Assembly: GCA_028713795.1 (NCBI GenBank)
Contig: JAQTNP010000001.1
Coordinates: 1 to 28,440 of the forward strand
Reading direction: 5' to 3'
From: Minisyncoccota bacterium
Lineage (GTDB): Bacteria; Patescibacteriota; Minisyncoccia; Minisyncoccales; PEYH01
Length of the DNA stretch: 28,440 bases
The notes under the pieces are model-generated. The model had not been told where the DNA came from, did no database searches, and saw only the letters and a list, made by a program, of their open reading frames with translations. The position numbers and the translations under genes were made by a program. This document shows positions 1-8,040 of the stretch, piece after piece; within the stretch, counting starts at the first letter, position 1, and the number at the start of each line of letters is the position of its first letter.

Positions 1-914
1 CCTCCGGCTAGATATATTCCCCTGCTCATAATATCAGCAACTAATTCAGGCGGGGTTTCTTCAATGGTATTTTTTACCTCCATTACTACTTCCTTAATGG
101 ATTTCTCTATTGCCTTTCTTACGTCTTCTTCATTGATGATAACTTCTTCAGGAAGACCGGTTATTAAATTCCTCCCCCTTATTGGCATTTCCCTTTTCTC
201 CTCTGTTTTGCCTTTTTCTTTCAAAGCGCAGGCGCTTCCTAATTTCATCTTTACCTGCTCTGCCGTCCTATCTCCGATAAGTAATTTGTATTCTTCTTGA
301 GAAAAATTAATAATATCGTCATTCAATTTATCTCCAGCAATCTTCAAGCTCTTAGATAAGACAATCCCTCCTAAAGATATGACAGCGATTTCTGTTGTTC
401 CGCCTCCCATATCTACAACAAAATTACCCCCGGCTTCTTGGACTGGCAAGCGGGCTCCGATGGCAGCTGCCATCGGCTGCTCTATCAAAAACACCTTTTG
501 AGCTCCTGTACTTTTACCCGCATCTTTTACTGCTTTTTTCTCTACTTCAGTCAATCCGCAAGGAATGCCGATAATCAATCTTGGTTTTGGAAATACGGCT
601 TTTCCATTGTAAGAGGCCTGGACAAAATACTTGAGCATTTGTTCTGCCACTTCAAAATCTGAAATGACGCCATTCATTAATGGCTTGGTTGCAACAATAT
701 GGGCAGGAGTCCTGCCTACCATTTTTTTAGCTTCTTTTCCTATAGCTAAAATCTGATTGGTCTTTTGATTTACAGCAACAACAGATGGTTCCCTTATCAC
801 AATGCCTTCTCCCTTTACATATACCAAGGTATTGGCTGTGCCTAAATCAACAGCAATATCTTTACCCAATCTTCCGAATAAATTTCCAGTTAGTATTCTT
901 TTTAATCCTGCCAT
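1..914 (-). CDS. mreB: MreB paralogue 2, rod-shape actin homologue (3' end cut by window edge)
   Basis: Bacterial actin that polymerises on ATP under the inner membrane and positions cell-wall synthesis. Translating the minus strand from the ATG at 914 gives 304 open codons to the window edge. The phosphate-1 motif DLGTANTLVYV is near residue 23, the phosphate-2 motif DMGGGTTEIAVISLGG follows mid-protein, and the adenosine motif is just starting (IYLAGG) where the sequence stops, so roughly 35-40 residues are missing. The start overlaps the proS stop by 13 nt, which indicates translational coupling as the last visible gene of the murA operon. A second, clearly different MreB lies at 4759-5763. 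The family call is secure; which paralogue is the main shape protein cannot be told. Confidence 0.95.
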   Translation of the reverse strand, partial: MAGLKRILTGNLFGRLGKDIAVDLGTANTLVYVKGEGIVIREPSVVAVNQKTNQILAIGKEAKKMVGRTPAHIVATKPLMNGVISDFEVAEQMLKYFVQASYNGKAVFPKPRLIIGIPCGLTEVEKKAVKDAGKSTGAQKVFLIEQPMAAAIGARLPVQEAGGNFVVDMGGGTTEIAVISLGGIVLSKSLKIAGDKLNDDIINFSQEEYKLLIGDRTAEQVKMKLGSACALKEKGKTEEKREMPIRGRNLITGLPEEVIINEEDVRKAIEKSIKEVVMEVKNTIEETPPELVADIMSRGIYLAG

Positions 915-2161
915 TTTTTTAATAGTGTTTTAATTGAACTGATGCTTACTAAACTTTCTGTCTTTTTGTCCCTATGCTTTAATCCTACCTTGTTTTTTGC
1001 CAAATTCTTCTCGCCTACTATTAATCTTATGGGCATTCCCAAAAGATCTGATTCGGCTAATTTCTGCCCTGGGCTTACCTTTATCCTGTCATCGTATAAT
1101 ACTTCAATGCCTGCTTTTTGTAAATCTTGATATATCTTATCTGCAACTTTCCTTACTTTATGATTTTCATGGTCAAAGGACAAAAGATGGACTGTAAATG
1201 GAGCTATTTCTTTTGGCCAAATAATTCCATTCTCATCATGGTTCATTTCTATCACGGTAGCCATTAATCTTCCTATCCCTATTCCATAGCAACCCATAAT
1301 CACTAATTTCTTCTGACCGTCTTTATCCAAAAAATACAGATTGAATGCCTTGGCATATTTTTCTCCCAAAGGAAATATATTTCCTATTTCTATCCCTCTC
1401 TCTAATTTTAGAAGAGACGAGCAATTAGGGCATTTGTCCCCTTCCTTCAATTTAGCTATCTCTTTGTTTCTGGCAAAAGAACATTTTGGACAATACAAGA
1501 CTGTGTCTTCTCCAGCATCAGTCAACACCTGAAATTCATGGGTGAAATCATTGGTAAAACCTAAGCCAGATGCTTCTACCATTACAGGATCTAATCCGCA
1601 TCTTTTAAATATCTTAAAATATGCGCTGGCTGCTTTTTTGTAATAATCTTGGAAATCAACCATATCTGCATGAAAGCTGTACAGATCTTTCATTAAGAAT
1701 TCTCTGGTTCTTAAAAGCCCTCCGGAAAATCTCATTTCATTTCTGAATTTTGTCTGTATCTGATAAAGATACAATGGCAAATCTCTGTATGAAGAAATAT
1801 TCTTAACAGCTAATTGAGTAATTACTTCTTCATGGGTAGGACCTAAAGCCAGCTCTTTATCGTGCCTGTCTTTCAATTTGAAGAGCGGCGGATCCATATG
1901 TTCCCATCTATCTGTCTGTTCCCAAATATTTTTAGGCTGCAAGGTTGGCAAGAATACTTCCTGGCCTCCGATAGCATTCATCTCTTCTCTAATAATATTG
2001 CAAATCTTTTTGCTGACCAAAAGCCCTAGAGGCAAAAAACTATACACTCCTGAAATTAGTTGATCAATAAAGCCGCCTCTTAATAGCAGCTTATGCGAAA
2101 TAGTATCTGCTTCTTTTGGAGCTTTTTTTTCTGTTTTGCAGAATAGAATTGATTGTTTCAT
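902..2161 (-). CDS. proS: Prolyl-tRNA synthetase, short form without editing insertion
   Basis: Class II aminoacyl-tRNA synthetase that charges tRNA-Pro in the cytoplasm. At 419 aa it is much shorter than the usual bacterial enzyme of about 570 aa. The motif 2 region (RNEMRFSGG then LLRTREFLMKDLYSFH) runs almost directly into the FQV-type segment and the CPKC/CPNC pair, so the INS editing domain that normally sits between motifs 2 and 3 is missing. GPTHEEVIT and motif 3 (GCYGIGIGRLMATVIE) are present, followed by an anticodon-binding domain with the ADLLGMP-like segment. Loss of INS is known in other short ProRS enzymes and implies that clearance of Ala-tRNA-Pro is done in trans or not at all. 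It lies one base after rseP and overlaps the following mreB. Confidence 0.95.
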   Translation of the reverse strand: MKQSILFCKTEKKAPKEADTISHKLLLRGGFIDQLISGVYSFLPLGLLVSKKICNIIREEMNAIGGQEVFLPTLQPKNIWEQTDRWEHMDPPLFKLKDRHDKELALGPTHEEVITQLAVKNISSYRDLPLYLYQIQTKFRNEMRFSGGLLRTREFLMKDLYSFHADMVDFQDYYKKAASAYFKIFKRCGLDPVMVEASGLGFTNDFTHEFQVLTDAGEDTVLYCPKCSFARNKEIAKLKEGDKCPNCSSLLKLERGIEIGNIFPLGEKYAKAFNLYFLDKDGQKKLVIMGCYGIGIGRLMATVIEMNHDENGIIWPKEIAPFTVHLLSFDHENHKVRKVADKIYQDLQKAGIEVLYDDRIKVSPGQKLAESDLLGMPIRLIVGEKNLAKNKVGLKHRDKKTESLVSISSIKTLLKKWQD

Positions 2162-2162
2162 A

Positions 2163-3275
2163 TTATTTGATAAAAAACTGATATATATCCTTTATAGCAA
2201 TAACTATAGACAGTCCTATTAAAATAATAAAGCCGACAAAATTGAAAACTCTCTCAAATTTCTCCGGAGCATTCTTTTTAAATATTGCCTCATATATTAC
2301 AAAAAGCATTTTCCCTCCATCAGCAGCGGGAATTGGCAAGATATTAATTAAAGCCAAGCCAAGAGAAATTACGGCAACAAAATTCAATATTTGCCATATC
2401 CCCTGATCAATAATAGCGCCGGTAATGGCAAACATTCCTACTGGGCCAACCATTGTATTTGCCAATGGCTTTATCGTACCCTGGGAAAATGCAGAAGATA
2501 TCAATCCCCCTAAAACTCTCAAGGAATAGTCCAAGGTAGAAATTGAATGCGTTATTCCTGAAAATATTCTCTGAGCGGTTGTATTATACTTCACCTCTAA
2601 AATCTGCTGCATCCCTATCCCCAAAAACCCTTTGCCGTCTTTAAGCTCTGGGATGGCTGTAATTTCCCTAGTTTCTTTTGAGGTGATATTTTTTACAGTA
2701 AAAGTAATTTCTTCTCCAGGCCTTGAAGATATAAAGGAAGTTAATGATTCTGGAGTATTGAATCTAACATCTCCAGAAGACATAACAACATCTAATTCTT
2801 TCAAGCTGCTTTTGGAAGCAGCTGAATCTTTTGCAATTTCCTGTATTAAAGGAAAGGTCTGCTGGTCTACAAAGATCATTCTTCTATTTCCTATTGATGC
2901 AGAATAGAAGGTGAATCCCTGGGCGATAAGAATGACGTAATAAATAATAACAGCAATTAAGAGATTAGCTGCCACTCCGGCTAATAGCAATTTAGTTTTA
3001 GTCCAAGGGCCTGCAGCATAATAGCCTCTTTTTGATTTTTTCTTTGGAACCGTTTCTTCGTCTTGCAATCTCACAAATCCTCCAAAAAATAAAGCATTAA
3101 TTGAATATACGGTTTCTCCAATCTTTTTTGACCAAATCCTAGGAGGATAGCCAATACCAAATTCTTCTACTAGCATTCCTGATTTTTTAGCAGCTATAAA
3201 ATGGCCAAATTCATGGACTAAAACTAAAAAACTAAGGATAAAAAGAAAAATTAATAATGTAAAAATGAAAAACAT
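2163..3275 (-). CDS. rseP: RseP-type site-2 (M50) intramembrane zinc protease
   Basis: Membrane metalloprotease of the RseP/RasP family that cuts transmembrane segments of regulatory proteins or leftover signal peptides. The first helix carries the zinc motif HEFGH at residues 21-25. A PDZ-like domain follows at about residues 130-210 (for example the FLGIGM segment). The third zinc ligand lies in NILPIPAADGG at residues 311-321, with Ala where most relatives have Leu. At least four hydrophobic helices are visible, including one at the C-terminus. The length of 370 aa suits a single-PDZ member. It sits one base after frr and one base before proS. The natural substrate cannot be inferred from this window. 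Confidence 0.92.
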   Translation of the reverse strand: MFFIFTLLIFLFILSFLVLVHEFGHFIAAKKSGMLVEEFGIGYPPRIWSKKIGETVYSINALFFGGFVRLQDEETVPKKKSKRGYYAAGPWTKTKLLLAGVAANLLIAVIIYYVILIAQGFTFYSASIGNRRMIFVDQQTFPLIQEIAKDSAASKSSLKELDVVMSSGDVRFNTPESLTSFISSRPGEEITFTVKNITSKETREITAIPELKDGKGFLGIGMQQILEVKYNTTAQRIFSGITHSISTLDYSLRVLGGLISSAFSQGTIKPLANTMVGPVGMFAITGAIIDQGIWQILNFVAVISLGLALINILPIPAADGGKMLFVIYEAIFKKNAPEKFERVFNFVGFIILIGLSIVIAIKDIYQFFIK

Positions 3276-3276
3276 A

Positions 3277-3840
3277 TTATATTTCCATTATTTCTCTGGT
3301 TTTATTATCAGCTATCTCGTCTACCTTCTTATTATACTTATCAACAATTTCCTGTATATCGTCTTTGGCTTTGAATTTGTCGTCCTCTGATATTTCCTTA
3401 TCATTAAATTTATTCTGTATCTCTTTTAATATCTCATCTCTCCATTTTCTGATTATTTCTCTTGCTCCTTCTTTTTCTCGTCCGACTTGGGCTGTTAGAT
3501 TTTTTCTGAATTCTTCGGTCAAGCTAGGCAGATTAATCCTTATCCCGTTCTGATCGACAGAAGGAGAAACTCCCAAGCTAGATTCAGAAATTGCCTTGCT
3601 GATAATATTGATCATTGACTTGTCCCATGGCTGGATATATATCTGCCTTGGTTCAGGACAAGAAATGGCAGCTGTCTGCTTTAATGGCATCATCTGCCCG
3701 TAATAGCTAACCATTAAATCTTCAACTAAAACAGGGCTAGCTTTGCCTGTTCTGATTTTCTTTAATTCCGAAAAGAAGAATTCTATTGCTTTTTCTACTT
3801 CAGGAGTTTTGCTTTCAATTATTGTTTTGTAATTTATCAT
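3277..3840 (-). CDS. frr: Ribosome recycling factor
   Basis: RRF splits post-termination ribosomes together with EF-G. The 187-aa length and the sequence fit the family: a KIRTGKASP segment near residues 29-37, ISCPEPRQIYIQPWDKSMI in the second domain, then GIRINLPSLTEEFRK and a long charged helix to the C-terminus. The start overlaps the holB stop by four bases (ATGA), so the two are translationally coupled. In many bacteria frr follows tsf and pyrH; here it sits between a clamp-loader subunit and a membrane protease, which is a rearranged neighbourhood. The call is secure. Confidence 0.96.
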   Translation of the reverse strand: MINYKTIIESKTPEVEKAIEFFFSELKKIRTGKASPVLVEDLMVSYYGQMMPLKQTAAISCPEPRQIYIQPWDKSMINIISKAISESSLGVSPSVDQNGIRINLPSLTEEFRKNLTAQVGREKEGAREIIRKWRDEILKEIQNKFNDKEISEDDKFKAKDDIQEIVDKYNKKVDEIADNKTREIMEI

Positions 3841-4748
3841 ATATCTAGTAAAAATAATTCTAATGTTAATCTTGTATTCAATGGGGCAGTTGTAGAAAGA
3901 TATTGATAATTCTGCAAAGAATTAATTATCTTCCTTGTATTGTCTAGTCCCCATTGAGCCTGATAATCTGATTTAATTATATAATTTTTCATCAATTGTC
4001 TGAAATATGACAGCCATATTTCAAATGTTTGATCTAAATCTACTTCCTTAGACAGCCAGGCAGCATATTCAAATCTATCATACAAATTCTGTTTTTTAGT
4101 ATTCTCTATTTCTTCAATTCTTTTTGACCATATCTGACCTGTTTCTGTTTTCTCCAATATATTGATTGCTAATCCGGGCCTTCCTAAAGAATATATTGAA
4201 ACATTTTCTGAAAAATTAATCTTTTCCCCTAAATTCTTTTCAATAACTTTTTCATCTATTAAATCGAATCTTACCTGTTGGCATCTTGAAACAATTGTCG
4301 TTAAAAGATTCTGGGGATACTCGCTGACAAGAATGAAAATCTTTTTTCCTTTCGGCTCTTCTAACTGTTTTAATAAGGCGCTCTGCGCTTCAAATGTCAT
4401 CAAGTGAGCATTATCTATTATCGCCACCTTATATCCATCATTAATGCTAGACATTGCCATTTTATCCCTCAAGCTCCTTATCTGATCTATTGAAATACTC
4501 TTCTTGCCTTCTTCGGGCTCTATCAATAAAACATCAGAGTACAAGCTATTACCTATCTGTAAACATGTCTTGCACGCATTACAAGGAGCATTCTTTTCTT
4601 TACAATGAAGATATTTTGCCAGCTCAATTGCTATTCTTTTTTTTCCGATCTGGCTTGGCCCATGAAACAAATATGCATGGCTCAGCTTATTGCTGTCAGC
4701 GCTCAGCTTAAGGAATTCCCATTGTTTTTTATGCCCTATTATTTCCAT
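3837..4748 (-). CDS. holB: DNA polymerase III delta' clamp-loader subunit
   Basis: AAA+ family subunit of the clamp loader that opens the beta sliding clamp at the replication fork. The N-terminal half shows a P-loop-like GPSQIGKK at residues 30-37, with Lys in place of the usual Ser/Thr after GK, which fits a delta'-type subunit that does not hydrolyse ATP. A four-cysteine zinc module follows (Cys49, 56, 59, 62), then the ALLKQLEEP segment and the SRCQQVRF sensor region typical of DnaX/HolB. The C-terminal third is divergent and helical. At 303 aa it is within the usual range. It lies 10 nt after mreB and overlaps frr by 4 nt. A shortened DnaX is less likely because of the degenerate P-loop. 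Confidence 0.88.
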   Translation of the reverse strand: MEIIGHKKQWEFLKLSADSNKLSHAYLFHGPSQIGKKRIAIELAKYLHCKEKNAPCNACKTCLQIGNSLYSDVLLIEPEEGKKSISIDQIRSLRDKMAMSSINDGYKVAIIDNAHLMTFEAQSALLKQLEEPKGKKIFILVSEYPQNLLTTIVSRCQQVRFDLIDEKVIEKNLGEKINFSENVSIYSLGRPGLAINILEKTETGQIWSKRIEEIENTKKQNLYDRFEYAAWLSKEVDLDQTFEIWLSYFRQLMKNYIIKSDYQAQWGLDNTRKIINSLQNYQYLSTTAPLNTRLTLELFLLDI

Positions 4749-4758
4749 ATTCTGGAAA

Positions 4759-5763
4759 CTATTTTTTTGTCATGATGCTCTTTTTATACACATCAAGATT
4801 TTCAAGAACAACTCCTGTTCCTTTGGCAACGCAGAACAGTGCTTCATCTGCAACAAAACAAGGAACTCCTGTCATCTTAGCCACCAATTGATCAAGATTT
4901 CTTAATAAAGCTCCGCCTCCAGACAACACCATTCCCCTATCCATGATATCAGCGGATAGTTCTGGAGGAGTTTCTCTTAAAACAACCTTGATCGACTGTA
5001 CAATCTCTTCCAAGACTCTTCCAATTGCTTCACATACTTCATTGGAATTGACTTTGATTGTTTTTGGCAATCCTAAAATCAAATCTCTTCCTTTTACTTC
5101 CATAATCCTTTCTTTCCTTTCGGGAACTGCCGTCCCTATCTTTATCTTAATCTCTTCGGCCGTCTGTTCCCCAACGGCTAGATTATGTCTTTTCTTAATA
5201 TATTCAGAAATTGCAAGATTCATTTTGTCTCCTGCCATTCTTACTGAATTTACAGTAACAATTCCTCCAAGAGAAATTACAGCTACTTCAGTTGTTCCGC
5301 CTCCCACATCAATAATCATATGGCCGGAACAACTGTTAATCGGAATTCCTGCGCCAATAGCAGCCAGTATTGGTTCCTTAGCAACAAATGCTGCTTTTCC
5401 TCCTGCCTCCATTGCCGCCTCAATTACAGCTCTTTTTTCAGTAGAAGTTATCCCGGCAGGAACAGAAATTATCAATTCAGGCTTAAAAATCTGAAACCAG
5501 GGTTTTGTCTTCTCGATAAAATACCTGAGCATTGCCAAAGTAACTCTGTAATCAGCGATGACTCCATCTTTTAATGGGCGATATACCCTGATAGTATCAG
5601 GAGTTCTTCCTGTCATTTCTTTAGCTTCTTTGCCTACGGCCAATATCTTGTTTTCGTCAACAGAAACAGCAACAACAGAAGGCTCATTCAAAACAACTCC
5701 TTTCTTGGGAATATATACCAACGAATTGCATGTTCCTAAATCTATTCCAATTTTTCTAATCAT
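4759..5763 (-). CDS. mreB: MreB paralogue 1, rod-shape actin homologue
   Basis: Actin-like ATPase that organises peptidoglycan synthesis, complete at 334 aa. The phosphate-1 motif is IDLGTCNSLVYI near residues 7-18, with Cys where most MreBs have Ala. The phosphate-2 motif IIDVGGGTTEVAVISLGG and the adenosine motif MVLSGGGALLRNLDQL are intact. The C-terminal segment (FCVAKGTGVVLENLDVYKK) matches the family. It starts 11 nt after murA, which links wall precursor synthesis with shape control. It differs from the second MreB at 1-914 throughout, so the pair is an old duplication and not a recent repeat. mreC and mreD are not in the window. Confidence 0.95.
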   Translation of the reverse strand: MIRKIGIDLGTCNSLVYIPKKGVVLNEPSVVAVSVDENKILAVGKEAKEMTGRTPDTIRVYRPLKDGVIADYRVTLAMLRYFIEKTKPWFQIFKPELIISVPAGITSTEKRAVIEAAMEAGGKAAFVAKEPILAAIGAGIPINSCSGHMIIDVGGGTTEVAVISLGGIVTVNSVRMAGDKMNLAISEYIKKRHNLAVGEQTAEEIKIKIGTAVPERKERIMEVKGRDLILGLPKTIKVNSNEVCEAIGRVLEEIVQSIKVVLRETPPELSADIMDRGMVLSGGGALLRNLDQLVAKMTGVPCFVADEALFCVAKGTGVVLENLDVYKKSIMTKK

Positions 5764-5774
5764 TTTTTTTAAAA

Positions 5775-7040
5775 TTAATCTTCTACTCTTTTTATATCTG
5801 CTCCCAATAATTGCAACCTTTCCTCTATCTTTTCATATCCCCTGTCTATCTGATAGATATTGCTGATTATAGTAGTTCCTTTAGCTATCAAGGCCCCAGC
5901 AATTAAAGAAGCTCCTCCCCTAATATCTGGCGAATTAACCTCTATCCCGAATAACTGAGTAGGACCATTTACTATCGCCCTATGAGGATCTGCAAAGATT
6001 ATCTGCGCCCCCATTTTATTCAACTCTTCCAGATATTTCAAGCGGTTTTCATACAAAGGATCGTGCAACAATGTTGGACCATTGGCCTGGGTTGCCAATA
6101 CTCCGAACAAAGGAAGAATATCGCTTCCTATTGAAGGATACGGCAATGACTGCACCTTTTCAATCTTTAATTCAGACCAAGGCCTGACATTGATTGTGGT
6201 TTCATCAATAATATCAAAAGGCACGCCAGAGTCCTTTAATTTCTTCAATGGCAATTCAAGATATTTCAATGGAGCATTTTTTATCACAACGTTTCCTTTT
6301 ACAGCTGCCGATAGAAGAATAAATGTTCCTGCTTCAATAGGATCATACATTACAAAATGCTTGAATCCTTTTAATTTTTCTTTTCCCTTAATCTTTAATT
6401 CATGCGTTCCAATACCTTCAATATGGGCTCCCATATCAACCAATACGTTTGCCAATTCCTTCACTTGATAATCACAGTCAGCTATTTTGACTTCCGTATC
6501 TTCTGAAAAATTAGCAAGGAAAAGCAAAATATTTTCTGTAGCAGTTACGCTTAATTCATTCAAGATAATATTTCTTGATTTTAATTTTCCGTCAAAATCA
6601 AAAGTAAAACTGTCTTCCTCTGGAACTATATCTGCTCCTGCCTGCTTCAATACATCAAGATGCGTAGATATTGGTCTGGCGCCGATAATACAGCCTCCTG
6701 GCTGCGCAAATTTTAATTTCCTGAATCTTGCTAACAAGGGGCCGACTAGAAGAACTGACCCCCTGAATTTTTTAATCAGCCCTTTGTCTAATTTTTCAGG
6801 ATCAATGTCTTTTGTATTAATCTCAATTTTTCTTTCATTCAACCATGTAATTTTAGCTCCCATTCCCTGTATTATCTCAATCATTTTCAAAATATCTTCT
6901 ATCAATGGAAGATTATCGATAACGCAGGTTTCTTCTGTTAAAAGAGTGGCAGCCAAAATGGGAAAAGCGGCATTTTTAGCTCCCCTTACCTCTATTTCCC
7001 CTTTTAATGGCTGGCCTCCGTTGATTATGAATTTAGACAT
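5775..7040 (-). CDS. murA: UDP-N-acetylglucosamine 1-carboxyvinyltransferase
   Basis: First committed enzyme of peptidoglycan synthesis, transferring enolpyruvate from PEP to UDP-GlcNAc. The catalytic Cys is present at residue 117 in QPGGCIIGARPIS, which implies fosfomycin sensitivity by analogy with the family. Lys22-Asn23 (RGAKNAAFP), the SD-x-LPLFG segment and the DIRGGASLIAGAL segment with the conserved Arg are also there. I chose the ATG at 7040 (MSKFIINGGQ, 421 aa) over an in-frame ATG 42 nt upstream because the family begins this way and because the predicted -10 lies at 7054-7059. It is the first gene of the murA-mreB-holB-frr-rseP-proS-mreB2 operon. Confidence 0.96.
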   Translation of the reverse strand: MSKFIINGGQPLKGEIEVRGAKNAAFPILAATLLTEETCVIDNLPLIEDILKMIEIIQGMGAKITWLNERKIEINTKDIDPEKLDKGLIKKFRGSVLLVGPLLARFRKLKFAQPGGCIIGARPISTHLDVLKQAGADIVPEEDSFTFDFDGKLKSRNIILNELSVTATENILLFLANFSEDTEVKIADCDYQVKELANVLVDMGAHIEGIGTHELKIKGKEKLKGFKHFVMYDPIEAGTFILLSAAVKGNVVIKNAPLKYLELPLKKLKDSGVPFDIIDETTINVRPWSELKIEKVQSLPYPSIGSDILPLFGVLATQANGPTLLHDPLYENRLKYLEELNKMGAQIIFADPHRAIVNGPTQLFGIEVNSPDIRGGASLIAGALIAKGTTIISNIYQIDRGYEKIEERLQLLGADIKRVED

Positions 7041-7053
7041 ATAAGATGTTTTA

Positions 7054-7082
7054 ATATTAAACCAAAAATCAATGATTGGCAA
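7054..7082 (-). promoter_or_regulatory. Predicted promoter of the murA operon
   Basis: On the minus strand a -35-like TTGCCA (7077-7082) is separated by 17 nt from TAATAT (7054-7059), just upstream of the murA ATG at 7040. It lies directly after the terminator of the Nudix gene, where a new operon needs a promoter. The -10 matches the consensus at only four positions, so the call is moderate. Confidence 0.45.
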
Positions 7083-7084
7083 AT

Positions 7085-7128
7085 GGAAAAGAAAGAGGGT
7101 CCGAACCGCGCAAGAGCACGGCCGGACC
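7085..7128 (-). terminator. Intrinsic terminator after the Nudix gene
   Basis: On the minus strand GGTCCG and CGGACC (7098-7103 with 7123-7128) form the outer stem. A second stem CCGTGC/GCGCGG with a 4-nt loop closes the inside, with one mismatch. A pyrimidine tract CTCTTTCTTTTCC follows. It begins five bases after the Nudix stop codon. Confidence 0.75.
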
Positions 7129-7133
7129 GCTCA

Positions 7134-7622
7134 TCATTCGCCGAAGAATCGGCGAGCCCGGAACGCGAAACTGATCATCTCGCGAATCCGAGGAAACAAC
7201 TTTAATTCAGGAAGTTCCGAATCAGAGATCCAGCGGATCTCCTCAATCTCGCTTAGTGGCTTAGGATCCCCCACAGCTCTTATAAAGAAACTGAGGGCGC
7301 AATCTTGCCACTTTGCGGCGAGACGAGGAATGGCTGTATCCGCTTCCACGGATATGACATTCATCCCCGTCTCTTCAAGAACTTCCCTTCTGATCGCCAC
7401 TTCAAATGGATTGCAACCGGTCTCAGCTGCCTCCACTTGATCAGCGATCTCCAATCTTCCTCCGGGCAGTGACCAGTGGTCCTGCCCTTTGGCCCTCACC
7501 ACGAGTATGCGCCCATCTCGAAAGATGAAGGCGAATACTCCCAGGAACCACATTGGCTTCGTCTCCAATTGCTTGGAAACATCCTCCAATCTAGTCCCTG
7601 GCGCCACCCGGACTCTTTTCAT
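7134..7622 (-). CDS. Nudix hydrolase with an interrupted Nudix box, GC-rich
   Basis: Nudix enzymes cleave nucleoside diphosphates linked to another group, such as oxidised dNTPs, NADH or ADP-ribose. Here LPGGRLE begins the box and REVLEETGM ends it, but about 10 extra residues separate the two halves compared with the standard 23-residue motif. The start is taken at the ATG at 7622 (162 aa), not at 7655: a strong promoter has its -10 directly against the 7655 ATG, so that codon would sit at or before the transcription start, while 7622 has a G-rich GGGGGTGG just upstream. The gene is visibly richer in GC than its neighbours and uses CGN arginine codons where they use AGA. This suggests acquisition by transfer. 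The substrate is unknown. Confidence 0.85.
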   Translation of the reverse strand: MKRVRVAPGTRLEDVSKQLETKPMWFLGVFAFIFRDGRILVVRAKGQDHWSLPGGRLEIADQVEAAETGCNPFEVAIRREVLEETGMNVISVEADTAIPRLAAKWQDCALSFFIRAVGDPKPLSEIEEIRWISDSELPELKLFPRIREMISFAFRARRFFGE

Positions 7623-7655
7623 ATGCCACCCCCATGGCACAAGACAGCTAATCAT

Positions 7656-7684
7656 ACTATATCACAAAAATAGCTTTATGTAAA
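7656..7684 (-). promoter_or_regulatory. Promoter of the Nudix gene
   Basis: On the minus strand TTTACA (7679-7684), a 17-nt spacer and TATAGT (7656-7661) match the sigma-70-type consensus well, and TGA precedes the -10 to give an extended -10 element. The predicted transcription start is about 7649, downstream of the in-frame ATG at 7655, which supports translation from 7622. Confidence 0.75.
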
Positions 7685-7699
7685 GCATAATAAGGGAAA

Positions 7700-7725
7700 C
7701 AAAAAATTGCTCTTTTTAAAGCAAT
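7700..7725 (-). terminator. Intrinsic terminator after the HTH gene
   Basis: On the minus strand an 8-bp stem starting ATTGCT and closing AGCAAT (7706-7725) with an AAAA loop is followed by a run of six T. It is 7 nt after the stop of the HTH gene and before the Nudix promoter, so these two genes are separate transcripts. Confidence 0.8.
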
Positions 7726-7732
7726 CTTTTGG

Positions 7733-7978
7733 CTACTTTTTTTGACATTTTTTGATAAACCTTTCAAGCTCTTTTTCTTGTATCCTATATATCCTCCTAT
7801 TAAACTGTATTGCCTTAATCTTCCCTGCCCTAATGTATTCAAGAATTGTTTCTCTTCTTAATCTCAATCTTTCTGCAGCTTCTTGGGTAGTCAAAAGAGT
7901 CATCGCTCTAATCTTTTTAACTTCACGATTTTTTTGCTCAAATAGCGGAGTACCTTTTTTTGTTTTTATTTCTGCCAT
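7733..7978 (-). CDS. Small excisionase/MerR-type helix-turn-helix DNA-binding protein
   Basis: An 81-aa basic protein whose residues 28-77 match the excisionase-family winged HTH: LLTTQEAAERLRL as the helix-turn-helix, ETILEYIRAGKIKA next, then the wing around NRRIYRIQEKELERFI. Proteins of this type serve as phage or transposon excisionases or as small transcription regulators. There is no integrase or mobile element nearby, so a regulator role is more likely here. The ATG at 7978 is used; an internal ATG at 7903 (MTLLTTQ) would give just the HTH domain and cannot be excluded. It has its own terminator and a possible promoter inside the opposing RNA gene. Its first codons overlap the predicted promoter of the plus-strand RNA. 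Confidence 0.8.
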   Translation of the reverse strand: MAEIKTKKGTPLFEQKNREVKKIRAMTLLTTQEAAERLRLRRETILEYIRAGKIKAIQFNRRIYRIQEKELERFIKKCQKK

Positions 7979-7989
7979 TAAAATATATT
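7960..7989 (+). promoter_or_regulatory. Predicted promoter of the plus-strand structured RNA
   Basis: TTGTTT (7960-7965), an 18-nt spacer and TATATT (7984-7989) give a plausible sigma-70-type promoter. It would start transcription around 7996, at the beginning of the GC-rich structured region. The -35 falls inside the first codons of the minus-strand HTH gene. The match is reasonable but not exact in an AT-rich background. Confidence 0.45.
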
Positions 7990-8040
7990 AAGAGGGGGCG
8001 AGGGAGAAGGAAGATCGTTTCCGAATCAGCGACCTGATCG

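Noticed and set aside
4943..5494. Plus-strand open frame of 183 codons opposite mreB
   Set aside because: Antisense to the conserved MreB core; no recognisable domain and no ribosome binding site. The same holds for the open frame opposite murA at 6487-7044.
7657..7842. Minus-strand 61-codon frame overlapping the HTH gene
   Set aside because: It overlaps the HTH gene in another frame and crosses its terminator; no family features.
7733..7978. Excisionase of a mobile element
   Set aside because: No integrase, transposase, attachment repeats or phage genes are near; the family is also used by plain regulators.
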